64,000 nucleotides of DNA from Thereva unica (taxonomy: Eukaryota; Arthropoda; Insecta; Diptera; Therevidae): contig OX465281.1 in NCBI GenBank assembly GCA_949987705.1, positions 160,842,393 through 160,906,392 on the forward strand, read 5' to 3'. The notes under the pieces were generated by a model, which worked only from the letters and a program-made list of their open reading frames with translations, was not told the DNA's origin and did no database searches. A program made the position numbers and the translations under genes. This document shows positions 32,748 to 42,927 of the stretch, piece after piece; position 1 is the stretch's first letter, and each line of letters opens with the position of its first letter.

Positions 32748-33260
32748 TTTAAATTTTTTTTTTAATGAATGCAACCAAGTCAAAGGTTGGTGGTCCGTTC
32801 GAATGGTAAATTTGGTACCATACAGATAAGGCCTAAAATACCTAGTAGCCCAAATAATGGCCAACAGCTCTTTTTCTATAGCTGAGTATTTTGTTTCATG
32901 ATTATTAAGAGTACGGCTTGCATCTGATATAGGATGATTGTCCTGCGAGAGTGCAGCTCCGATTGCTAAATTGGATGCATCGGTAGTAAGGAAAAATCTT
33001 TTCTTGAAATCTGGATATTTAAGTGTCGGGAAATTGGTAATTAGATTTTTTAGCTTTTGAAAAGATTCTTGGAAAGAAGGATCGTTTACATTAATCTTGC
33101 TATCTTTCTTAAGGAATTTTGTCATCGGTTGAGCTACTTTTGCGTAGTATCTGATGAATTTCCCCGTAACTCCTAGGAAGCTTTTAATTTGCTCCCGTGT
33201 TGTGGACAATTTAAGGTTTTAATTCCTTCCACTTTATTATCATTAGGTTTTATTCCTTCA
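32748..33260 (-). pseudogene. pol: RT thumb and RNase H N-part (errantivirus-like)
   Basis: The frame 33209-32697 shows IKSFLGVTGKFIRYYAKVA (thumb). RNase H motifs follow: FFLTTDASNLAIGAALS, KYSAIEKELLAI and TIRTDHQPLTWLHSL. After SLK the sequence enters the foreign block, and RNase H resumes at 15170. A frame break near 33209 separates this from the EGIKPNDNK segment next to the Helitron. Confidence 0.85.
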
Positions 33261-35162
33261 CTAGCATAAACCCCGAGTGCCTTTCAACGCCTTTAAATAA
33301 AAACTGTTTATTATTTGCAATGTGTTCCTTAAAAAAAAAAAAAAAAAGTCAGCTGTTATTATTCCTAAAAAGGGTTTATTATAGTGCAATTTTTTAATAA
33401 ATATGGTAAACAAATTGCTGCGTATATCACCTGCAAGTTTTGAAGCAGAGATTGGCATGTATATGTCATCAAGAGAAGTGACATTTTAGGGTTTGACGAA
33501 CGTTCGTTAAGTTTGTTCGCCTATTTACGAGGATGCAAGAAGTTATGAAGCAATCACAAATGAATATTAAATAAAGTGAGTTTCGAGTCATTCATTTCTT
33601 CGTGATAATAGGGATACACTGTCAAAATTTCATCCCTTCAGCTTCAGAGTTTTGGGTTAACCCCGTTTCATCCAGTTAGGGGATGAATTTCGAGTAATCG
33701 CCTCTTAGTGAATGTCCACGTCATTATAGAGATACACTGTCCAAATTTCAGCCCTATAGCTCCAGTAGTTTGGTAACCCCATTTCACCCCTTTAGGGGAT
33801 GAATTTCGAAAAATCGCTTCTTAGTGAATGTCCACGTCATTATAGATTGTCATTGTCAAAATTTCAGCCGTTTACCTCCCGTGGTTTAAGTTAACCCCAT
33901 TTAACCCCCTTAGGGAATAAATTTCAAAAAATCGCTCCTAAGTGGATGTCCACGTTATTATAGTGATGCACGGTCAAAATTAAAGTCCTTCAGCTTCAGC
34001 AGTGTGGGTTAACCGCATTTCACCACCTTGGGGAAAGAATTTCGCAAAATCGCTTATTAGTGGATGTCCACGCCATTATAGGGATGCACTGTCAAAATTT
34101 CAGCCCTATAGCTTTAGCGGTTTGGAAAAACCCCATTTCACCTCCTTAGGGGATGAATTTCGAAAAAACGCTTTTTAGTGGATGTCCACGCTATTATAGG
34201 GACGCACTGTCGAAATTTCAGCCCTATAGCTTTAGCGGTTTGGAAAAACCCCATTTCACCCCTTTAGGGGATGAATTTCGAAAAATCGCTTTTAAGTGTA
34301 TGTCTACGTCTTTATAGGGATGGACTGTCAAAATTTCAGCCCTGTAGTTCCAGCGGTTTTGGGTTGACCCCATTTCACCTCCTTAGGGGATGAATTTCGA
34401 AAAAACGCTTTTTAGTGGATGTCCACGCTATTATAGGGACGCACTGTCGAAATTTTAGCCCTATAGCTTTAGCGGTTTTGGCTTTACGCCATTTCACACC
34501 CTTAGGGGATGAATTTCGAAAAATCGCTTCTTAGTGGATGTCCACGTCATTATAGGGATGCACTGTCAAAATTTCAGCCCTATAGCTCCAGCGGTTTGCG
34601 TAAACCCCATTTGACCCCCTTAGGGGATGAATTTCGAAAAATGGCTTTATAGTGGATGTCCACGTCATTATAGGGATGCACTGTTAAAATTTCAGCAATA
34701 TAGCTCCAGCGGTTTGGGTAAATCCCATTTCACCCCCTTAGGGAATGAATTTCGAAAAATCGCTTCTTAGTGGATGTCCACATCATTATAGAGATGCACT
34801 GTCAAAATTTCTGCCCAATGTCCCATGAGGGATTAAAGGAGCTTAAAGACTGTCAAAATTTCAACCCTTTAGCTCTAGCGGTTTAGGTTGTGCATTGTCT
34901 GTCAGCCAGTTACTTTTTATACAATAGAAAAAAAGTAAAGAAAAAAATCCCCTTACAACTTATTGAACCCCATTTCACCCCCTTCAACCCTTTTTTCTCT
35001 ATAAAAAGTAACCTATGTCCGTCTCCAAAGTATAAACTATGTCGGTAGCAAATTTCATCTAAATCGGTCCAGTGGTTTAGGCGTGAAGGCGTAACAGACA
35101 GACAGACAGACAGAGTTACTTTCGCATTTATATTAGTAAGGACTAGTAAGGATTAGTAAGGA
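33261..35162 (-). mobile_element. Helitron (non-autonomous) with 118-bp minisatellite
   Basis: On the minus strand the element starts TCCTTACTAATCCTTACTAG and ends GGGTTTATGCTAG. It lies exactly between an A and a T of the disrupted RT gene, without target duplication, as Helitrons do. The 5' motif TCCTTACTA is present three times in a row. A (CTGT)n tract follows. The 3' end AAAGGCGTTG...GCTAG matches that of the Helitron at 51881-54174. No Rep/helicase gene is present. Confidence 0.82.
33610..34860. repeat. Minisatellite array, ~118-bp unit, ~10 copies
   Basis: Units read TGCACTGTCAAAATTTCAGC...CCAGCGGTTTGGG...TTCGAAAAATCGC...GGATGTCCACGTCATTATAGGGA. Starts are near 33727, 33845, 33964, 34085, 34203, 34322, 34440, 34559, 34677 and 34796. 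The same array, reversed, is at 63080-64000. Confidence 0.95.
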
Positions 35163-35960
35163 TATTCCCCAAATATTCAGTTTGTTTACCAAAGAAGTTG
35201 CATTTATTAACTTGTATCTTTAGGTTGTATTTTCTAAGTTTTTCAAAGATTTCATTAGAGGAGTTTATATGCTCTTGAAAGGAGGTTGAGAAAATAAGGA
35301 TGTCGCCGAGATAAACGACACAAGTTTTGTTTATATGATCTTTTAATACATAATTGATCATTTTTTGGAAGGAGGCGGGGGCGGTTTTTAACCCGAATGG
35401 CATTCGGAGGTGTTCGAAATGCCCATGTGGTGTGGATTATGCCGTTTTAAGTCGGTCTTGTTCGTCAACGAGGATTTGGTGAAATCCCTTTGCTAAATCA
35501 AGGGTGGTGAAGTACTGAGCCCTACCAAGCTTGTCGAAGATTGATTCTATATTTGGGATCGAAAATTTATCGTTAATAGTTACGTCATTCAGTTTCCTGT
35601 AATCTGTAACTATTCTCCACTTTCCTTTTCCACTATTGTCGGCCTTTTTAGCAACAATCTAGACAGGACTGTTGTAAGGACTACTGGAGGGTTGAATAAT
35701 ATTTTGGTGAAGCATTTCGTTAACTTGTTTGTTAAGTTCTTCTTCGTGAACTTTTGGGAATCTATAGGGTTTACTGTAAATGGGACGAGAATATTTTGTG
35801 ATAATTTGATGCTTAATTGCATTGACATTCGTTAGTTTATCCCCTTCCCTGAAGAAAACGTCTTGATTTTTATATAATAGTTGCTTTAGATATTTTAAAT
35901 CTTTCACGTTTAAATGATCTGTTTTTAATCTTTGAATAATGTCAGAGTAATTCATATCGA
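35163..35960 (-). pseudogene. pol: Reverse transcriptase fingers/palm (errantivirus-like), mutated active site
   Basis: The frames at 35955-35659 (RT N-part, with YSRPIYSKPYRFP and IIQPSSSPYNSPV) and 35403-35163 (MPFGLKTAPASFQ, QVNKCNFFGKQTEYLGNI) are separated by frame breaks. The active site reads VVYLGDILIFS; the family has YLDD, so the first Asp is replaced by Gly. The palm is cut by the Helitron at 35162. Confidence 0.85.
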
Positions 35961-35983
35961 TTGCTTCTAGTTGGGAGATTTCA

Positions 35984-36166
35984 TTATAGAGAAAAAGAAT
36001 TTTTGAATTTTATTACCTGGTTATTTATTTCGATTTGATCGTTAAGCAAATCGATTTTTGCGCCAAGCCTTAGAATGTTCATGTCAAGCAGAGCTTGGAA
36101 AGTTTTGTTTGACAGATTCATGGTTTTCCACGACATCGTCGCTTTTTCTCTCTGTTTTGTTGTCAA
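35984..36166 (-). pseudogene. pol: Protease region of the errantivirus-like element
   Basis: A short frame with FQALLDMNILRLGAKIDLLND lies between gag and RT, where protease is expected. This resembles the end of the retropepsin domain (flap and 'LG.d.l' segment). The active-site D-S/T-G is not identifiable, so decay or truncation is likely. Confidence 0.5.
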
Positions 36167-36204
36167 CGGTCACATTTATTAAGGGTAATGTCGTGTCTGA
36201 GGCG

Positions 36205-37090
36205 TTAAATGAAAATTTTCGGAAGAATCGACTTCCATTGGTTCGGGTAAGTTCCTACTAAAATTAGGTTGCCTATTCTGTATTTGGCTTGAATATTGGC
36301 CGGAATAGTTGTTATTTCTTCTAAAGTTATGTGAAAAACTTTGAAAATTTCTGTTGTTATTATATCTGTTTTATTTCGGTAATTACCGGAATTTTCATTA
36401 TAATTAATAGGGAAATTATATCCTCGGAAATGGTTTGGTCTTGTGTTACTATTGAAATTATTACGATGACAAAAATTGTTTGAGTTTCTATATTTTTCTT
36501 TATTTTTGCTAATTCTATCAATTGTATGTAAACTTTTATTTACAAGTCCTGTTTTTAAAAGGGCTTGATAAGCTTCTTCTAAACTAGCGACATTTTTTGT
36601 CCTGATGTACATCGCATCAGTTCTATCAATTTTATTCAAAAATTTTTCTAAAATACATTTCTTGTTAAAATCTGGCCTAAAATCACCAGGTTTTTCAATA
36701 TCTAATATTTTAAGTTTAATTTATCTAATATATTCCTAAGCTGATTGTATAAAGCACTTACATTTCTAAATTGAAAATTATCTGCTTGATCCTTTAGTTG
36801 CAAATAGTCCTCGCGTACTCCAAAGGATTTAATTAATTGAGCCTTGATCTACTCCCACGTTGGTTCTAATATTCTCGTGACGGCTGTAGCGGCTGCTCCT
36901 TGTACCTTTGTCAGCAGGATTCTATGGAGGTAAGCCTTCCCATCTGGATATTGAACCATTCCAGTTAGAGTTTCCACTTCATAAATGAAAGATGTAAGGG
37001 CATAGGTACTTTCTCCTTATAAATGGAGGAACGGCCCTTGTTTCCGCCACCATATATTTTAGTGTTAATGAAGTTAGCGCCATATTGAAT
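36205..37090 (-). pseudogene. gag: Gag of the errantivirus-like element
   Basis: The C-terminal part is open for 144 codons (36639-36205), with KNVASLEEAYQALLKTGLVN followed by an Asn/Arg-rich, Cys-poor basic tail. Errantivirus Gag proteins share such a tail in place of zinc knuckles. The N-part (36640-37090) is readable in pieces with several frame breaks, for example a GKAYLHRILLTKVQGAAA segment. Confidence 0.65.
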
Positions 37091-37171
37091 CTATGTTGCA
37101 CTTTGTCTAAAGATTTTATGTACATACGTGTAATGTTTTATGTAAAATTTATTTACTTTAATTTTATTATT

Positions 37172-38219
37172 AACTTCCCAGTATAGGAAGTTATTGTAAT
37201 CGGTCCGAAAATCGAAATCGAAAATTTCGACGTATTTTCATCTTTCAAGGTCCCAGGAGCATTTTAAGCAAAAAATTGGGAGGAAGTACCGAACCGTTTT
37301 TTTTTTTTTGTTTGAACGAGGTTTATGATTTTTTGTACCTGCACGATACCGCGAAAACTAAAAACTATATCGACTTCATTGAGGTGCCGAAAAAAGTATA
37401 TTAACGAAGAAAAGCTCTGAAAATAATTTCATAATATTCGGTCGGGCCTTTTTTGTTAAAATAGAAAAACTTCGGCTAATTGTCAGAAAGACCTTAAATT
37501 GACAAGCTTTGCTAATAACTAATAAGCTCGATGGAATTAGACCGGTGCTAAACGAAGTGATCTTTTTTGGGTTCTGCACAGCGATAGCCTTCGAACAAAA
37601 CATCACTGGTCAAAATCCGACAACCTATCAAAATCGTGTAAAAGTTTCGTTACCCTTTACAAACAGCGCGAGTTTTTCAAACCATGGATTAGCACTTTTT
37701 GACGGGGAATTGTTTTCTACGCGTGATACAGTTTCAGAAAATTGCGGTTCATCCTGGGATTTCCGGTAATTACCGCAAAATTTGTTCTTTTTGGTCAAGT
37801 CTGACAAGTATTTAACAGTTACAGTTTTGCTAATATCTCCGGAAAGCTTTGGAATTTCCAAATGAAGTCATTCGCTTCTCAGTTTGTCAACGGCGCTTCA
37901 GCACGCTCAATACGAATTTGAACACCCGTTTTAGTGCAGCGAACGAAATACGGAGGAAATGTTTGTTTGCTAACGTTCAGGAAAAACAAATTCACTAGAA
38001 AAATCTTGTGGATTTACTACTATTATAGTTATTTGAACTAACTAGCTTCTCTCGGGATTGCTTTGTCATCAGTTCTGATACTAACCAATTTTCCACCAGT
38101 GCTAAACGTATAACTATTTTGTAAGAAGTCAGTTTATTCCATCTTCGTTCATCATACTGGGAAGTTAATCGTGTAGACCGAAGGGGTCAAACCCACGTCC
38201 CAAGTAGTTTAATTAAGTA
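37172..38219 (+). mobile_element. Foldback/HINE-like element, copy D
   Basis: AACTTCCCAGTATAGG at the start, CACGTCCCAAGTAGTT at the end. The (GT)n tract and most subrepeats are replaced by a T-run with one diverged subrepeat. The right half (37620-38219) is highly similar to copy A, and the ORF 37628-37861 (MEIPKLSGDISKTVTVKYL) is shared with it and with copy E. It lies at the gag-side end of the errantivirus remains. Confidence 0.8.
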
Positions 38220-38336
38220 ATTGACACGTACCTCGAAAACTAGACGTGATGGATACCACATATGTTTGGAACATTTAATCTATGACCCATTACCTATTTA
38301 TTCCAGCTAACAGTTCCGAGGGTACCAAAATCCTGG
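38220..38336. other. Short stretch without recognisable feature
   Basis: About 117 bp of AT-rich sequence lie between the HINE end and the truncated RTE. No repeat or gene is recognised. Confidence 0.4.
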
Positions 38337-41108
38337 GAAAAAAAGTCTCGTCTGTGAACTAGAACAGTATAAAGAGCGACGGTCGCACCAACCGAAGAGT
38401 CGGCATTACGACGCAAATCACACCACGCTGCACATACTGCAAGGACAAAGAAGGGAATCTGATCGCCGATCCTAAAGGCATCCTGGAGTGATGGGAAGAA
38501 TGAATTGCTAATTGCGAGCTAACTGAAGATTTGGAGGCTCCACCAATATCCGATGATAAAGCTATGCCGCCGCCACCAAGCTTAGAAGAAGTTAACAGAG
38601 CCATAACCCAGCTCAAAAACAACAAGGCCTCGAGTGCAGACGGCGACCCAACAGAGCGGGTTAAATATGGAGCGCCTACATTACACCAAGCGATTCATGA
38701 ATTATTTGCGCAAGTATGGGAGCAGGTGTTACAATAAAAACAACACTTACAATAATTATTTGTTAGCACAGCTCTATTTTTATTTTTTCTTAGCGGTAAC
38801 AAACAACAAAAATAGATGTTTTAATTTATCACTATTTAATTTGCTTTTATTCTGTTTTTTATATTATTCTTAAAATGAATTTAAAAAATCGTTAATTTAT
38901 TAGCTTATAATTATTACATTTACACTAGGATAAAGAAACCCTTAATTTCTTTTTTATACCCACAAAAACATTTCCACTTGAATTTATATATCTAAATTTT
39001 ACACCAAGAAAGAATGATTATTATTATTTATTTTACAATTTAGTCCTTAAATATTATATTACGATTTACAGTTCCACTTGAATTTATTTATTTAAGTTTT
39101 ACACCAAGAAAGAATGATTATTATTATTTATTTTACAGTTTAGTCCTTAAATATTATATTACGATTTTATTAATTTGTAATTAGAACTTTTCGACGCGCC
39201 CGCCGTGGATCAAAAATTCAAACAACACTTGATTAAAGTTATCGACGCGCCCGCCGCCGATCGTGGTTAGAACAATACTCTCTTTTTCCGTCCGCCACGG
39301 ATCAAAGTTGAAACAATACTCATCGATCTTAAAAATCGATCGCGCTTTAGTTACCTAAAGCTTTCTGTTCGAAAAATCCTTCGGTTGCATTTTTCTTCCG
39401 GGCCTTCAACCTTGGGGCAAAAGTCACCTGCTGGTGCTTGACCCAAGGCTGAGGTCGCCGGCCGGAACAACGCATCCGTCGGCTTTTCTCCAAGGGCCCG
39501 GCGCAATTTGCTTAAGAGCATTTAAATTCTTTCGCAAGTCAAATTGCGCTAAATTTTTGTTGCCAATTTCCTTTGGCGTTTCAGGTTACACCTGGATGTT
39601 GTGCAAGGGTCGTTTACCGGCCCCGTGCACTTTTAGTGTACACAACATTCGAGGTTCAACGTTTTTAGATATTTAGAAATAGTTTTAAAGATTTATATTG
39701 GAACTTGAATAATTTTGAGGGCGGCTCAAAATTTCTACATAAAACAGGAAGTGATGACAGAAGTCTGGAGAAAAGGCATCCTCTGCCCGGTGCATCAAAA
39801 AGGGGATATCACAGCGTGCACTAATTATCGCGGAATAAGGTTTTTGAGTACCGTGTATAAGATATTCTCCGCTATCCTACAAAACAGGATAGCCCCATAC
39901 GCGAACATCATAGTCCATTACCAGTCTAGCTGGTAAATCAACCAGTGATCAGATTTCCACCTTGAGGCAGGCTATGGAAAAATGTCTAGAGTTTCAAAAC
40001 TCAATTCAATACCTTTTCATAGACTTTAAAGCCGCATATGATATCATAGCCAGAGTTGTACTCTACAATGCCATACCAAAATTAGGCATCCCCAACAAAC
40101 TGACAAGACTATGTAGGTTGACCATAACCAATGTGACAAGCTAAGTAAAGGTATTCGGAACACTGTCCAGACCAATGAATATCTATAATGGACTCCAACA
40201 AGGGGACGGTCTGGCCTGCCTCCTTTTCAAGCTGGCGTTGGAGAAAGTGAACACCCAGATTCGGGCGTGACATCAAGGGGCACAATCAAGTTCACCCAAT
40301 TACTGACTTATGCAGACGACATTGACATCATTGGAAGAAGAACAACAGCTGTACAAGAGTAGCTTTCACTCGGATTGAGCTGGCGGCAGGAAATCTGGGT
40401 CTGCACATTAACGAAAGCAAAATAAAGTACATGGTGCCCTCGATTACAAGAATAACTAACATTGGTCCCCTAATCATGGTAGAGAGAGAGTTTGAAGTGG
40501 TAAAATCATTTACCTACCTTGGGTCAATAGTAGCAGCCGACAATAGCATGGAACAAGAAATACACGCACGACTGCTTAAAGCCAACAAAGCACACTACAG
40601 TCTGTCAAGGCACTTTAAATCTCAGCATCTAAACATAACGTCTAAACTTTTACTATATAAGACCATAGTCTTACCTGTACTCACATGTGCATCTGAAACG
40701 TGGTATTTAGCAAAAAGCACTCAAACCTCTTAGCCGTGTTCGAGAGGAAAATACTTTGGAGGATTATTGGCCCCAGGTGGGGAAGGACGATTCCGGAGAC
40801 TCTATAATGACGAGATCTATGAGCACTATCGCGACATAGATGTTGTGGGGAAAACAAAGCTCGGTAGGCTCCGGTGGGTAGGGCATCTAGCTCGTATGAG
40901 TGAAGATGAGCCTGCTCGGAAAGATCTCTGGGGTAAGAACTTTGGGGTGCGACAGCGAGGGAGACCCAACCTTCGCTGGAAGGATGGCGTAGACCAGGAT
41001 GCTCAGAGCTTAGGGATGCCAAACTGGATGACATCGGCTCAGAATTGGAACCGGTGGAGAGAAAAGTTGCGAGAGGCCAGGACCGGATCTCGGTTGTACA
41101 GCCGCTAA
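38337..41108 (+). pseudogene. Second RTE copy, 5'-truncated and decayed
   Basis: From 38337 (GGGAAAAAAAGTCTCG) it follows the RTE ORF at 28157 onward, through 38531-38726, then, after a 1-kb insertion, from 39745 to the C-terminus GGEGRFRRLYNDEIY...SRL-like end and the CCGCTAAAGAAGAA tail. There are many stops, small deletions and frame breaks, for example loss of the RT fingers segment near 39925. Open pieces are at 39715-39936, 39962-40144, 40431-40733 and 40767-41108. Confidence 0.9.
38727..39744. mobile_element. ~1.02-kb insertion in the second RTE, CAGG repeats (solo-LTR-like)
   Basis: The intact RTE reads GGGAGCAGGAAGTGATG here. In this copy the sequence stops at GAGCAGG and resumes at CAGGAAGTGATG, so CAGG flanks the insert. 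The insert begins TGTTACAATAAAA, has an AT-rich half with a ~100-bp direct repeat (TCCACTTGAATTTAT at ~38976 and ~39072), and a GC-rich half (39190-39640) without a long ORF. A solo LTR is plausible, but its end does not read CA. Confidence 0.55.
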
Positions 41109-42008
41109 AGAAGAATAAGAAGAAACTGTTCAAACTTTTAGAACATATTGTTAATACCTAAACAAAGTGAATTGTACAAGTATTCCGTACATTTTCAATT
41201 CTCATTGTTTCTTTTTTGCCGAAAAATTAAGACAACCCTATTAGTTAAGTTTTGGTGCTAATGAATTTTTAGTTTTGATGCTAAATAATTTGCTTCATTT
41301 TAAAATAACAGCTTATATTTTTTTTTAAATTATCTATTTTTAAATTCTTTTATTTAACTTACACTGTGTGTCGTCAAATCTTGGAAGTTAAATTTGACCC
41401 ACTTCCCGGTTTCGGATAGAGCTGAAATTTTGCATACACGTTTAGTTTGGATGACAATGCAATCTGGCCATTTTGTAAAAATATCAAGATGGCGGTTCCA
41501 AAATGGCGCCCGATTTTTGAAATTGTGCTCCGCGGCCCTTTGACATGGGTATCAAATGAAAGGATATGACAGGTAGAACACAATAACCTATGTGGCGTCA
41601 TTCCAAATTCAAAATGGCGGCCAACACAAAATTTCGAAAAGTTTATAATAAACTAAAAAGTAGAAAATATAACCGATCAAGTACCAATCGTAGTTCGCGG
41701 GATAATTAATATGTATGCATTATGAGATGAATAGTTGAGTTAAGGGAGAATTAAAAATAAAGAAGCAGTACACCTTACAAAAAACCACAAACAAAACACA
41801 GAGATACTGATGTCAACTAAATTCAACTATTCAACTACTGAACTCATGTCCGTATGCATAATTTCAACTCAACCCACGTAGCAGAGATGAGTCGAGTTCA
41901 GTCGACCTTAGCTCAACTCGACTCCCATTTACATGTAGTTAGACTTGGCCTCAACCTGAGTTCAACTAATCATGTATAAGTACTAAATGCAATCTGACCT
42001 TTTTGTAA
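41109..42008. other. Relic stretch; satellite-related piece at 41385-41640
   Basis: No gene is seen. 41385-41640 matches 17335-17580 (CAAGATGGCGGTTCCAAAATGG, GGGTATCAAATGAAAGGATATG, GGTAGAACACA) and carries the satellite core words. 41750-41990 is rich in CAACTCAACT/GAGTTGAG words, similar in style to 59336-59590. Confidence 0.45.
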
Positions 42009-42562
42009 AACTAGTTAAGATGTGGGTTTGACCCCTTCGGTCCACACGATTAACTTCCCAGTATGATGAACGAAGATGGAATAAACTGACTTCTTACAAA
42101 ATAGTCATACATTTAGCACTAGTGGAAAATTGGCTAGTATCAGAACTGATGACAAAGCAATCCTGACAGAAGCTAGTTCAAATAACTATAATAATATTAA
42201 ATCCACAAGATTTTTCTACAGAATTTGTTTTTCCTGAACTTTTGCAAACAAACATTTCCTCCGTATTTCGTTCGCTGCACTAAAGCGGGTGTTCAAATTC
42301 GTATTGAGCGGGCTGAAGCGCCATTGACAAACTAAGAAGCGACTGACTTCATTTGGAAATTCCAAAGCTTTCCGGAGATATTAGCAGAACTGTAACTGTT
42401 AAGTACTTGTCAGACTTGACCAAAAAGAACAAATTCTGCCGTAACTACTGGAAATCCCGGGATGAACCGCAATTTTTTGAAACTGCATCACGCGTAGAAA
42501 ACAATTCCCCGTCAAAAAGTGCTAATCCAAGGTTTGAAAAATTCGCGCTGTTTGTAAAGGGT
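42009..42562 (-). mobile_element. Foldback/HINE-like element, copy E, left part
   Basis: Reversed orientation: AACTAGTTAAGATGTGGG at the left. It runs into the unique half and stops at GTTTGTAAAGGGT, where gypsy copy 2 is inserted. The missing continuation (GGGTAACGAAATTTTTGC) resumes at 54365. The overlap GGGT is the target duplication of the gypsy insertion. Confidence 0.88.
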
Positions 42563-42907
42563 TATTGGTTCCAATCATATTATAATTTTAAACACTGTTT
42601 TGGTTTTGTTTCTTGTTTAAAACTTTTATTTTACTAATTCTTATCACTATTACCGTTATTATTAATTATAATGCTTCTTATAATAAAACTGATGAAACTA
42701 TGTATTTTTAATGTACTTTTAATTATTAACTTTTTCATGCAAACTTCAGAGTCAACTATTTTATTTAATTTCCTTTTGACAAGTCCTAAAATTTTGTTGT
42801 TTTTATTTTTTTACTCAGCCCCAGTCGAATCGGTCTTCTTGGCTAAGTTTTTATAATCGGTCTTCTTGGCTAAGTAAGACCGGAAGTAGTAGGACGATGT
42901 CCCTACA
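42563..42907 (-). repeat. 3' LTR of gypsy copy 2
   Basis: On minus it starts TGTAGGGACATCGTCC and ends GGTTGGAACCAATA-like (345 bp), after the purine tract GGGAGGGGGTA at 42908-42918. The part 42709-42907 matches 54175-54364. A short duplication (ATCGGTCTTCTTGGCTAAG) makes it slightly longer than the other copy. Confidence 0.85.
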
Positions 42908-42927
42908 TACCCCCTCCCAACGTAGCA

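Larger units (their letters stand above)
10497..37171 (-). mobile_element. Errantivirus-like Ty3/gypsy provirus, split by nested insertions
   Basis: On the minus strand, gag (to ~37090), protease, RT, RNase H, integrase and env follow in the usual order, but they are separated by unrelated elements. RNase H is cut between 32748 and 15170, and the two halves would abut within a few codons. RT is cut by a Helitron at 33261-35162. The gag-side end adjoins a HINE copy at 37172 and the env side ends at the satellite edge. No LTR of this element is recognised, so both ends are truncated. Only ~6.3 kb of this span is its own sequence. Confidence 0.8.

Noticed and set aside
37628..37861. ORF MEIPKLSGDISKTV... 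as a gene
   Set aside because: It is shared by three HINE copies (10917, 37628, 42353) at the same place and is truncated differently in each.
39434..39676. GC-rich 80-codon ORF as host exon
   Set aside because: It lies within an insertion flanked by CAGG inside a dead RTE; no recognisable motif; best explained as part of that insert.
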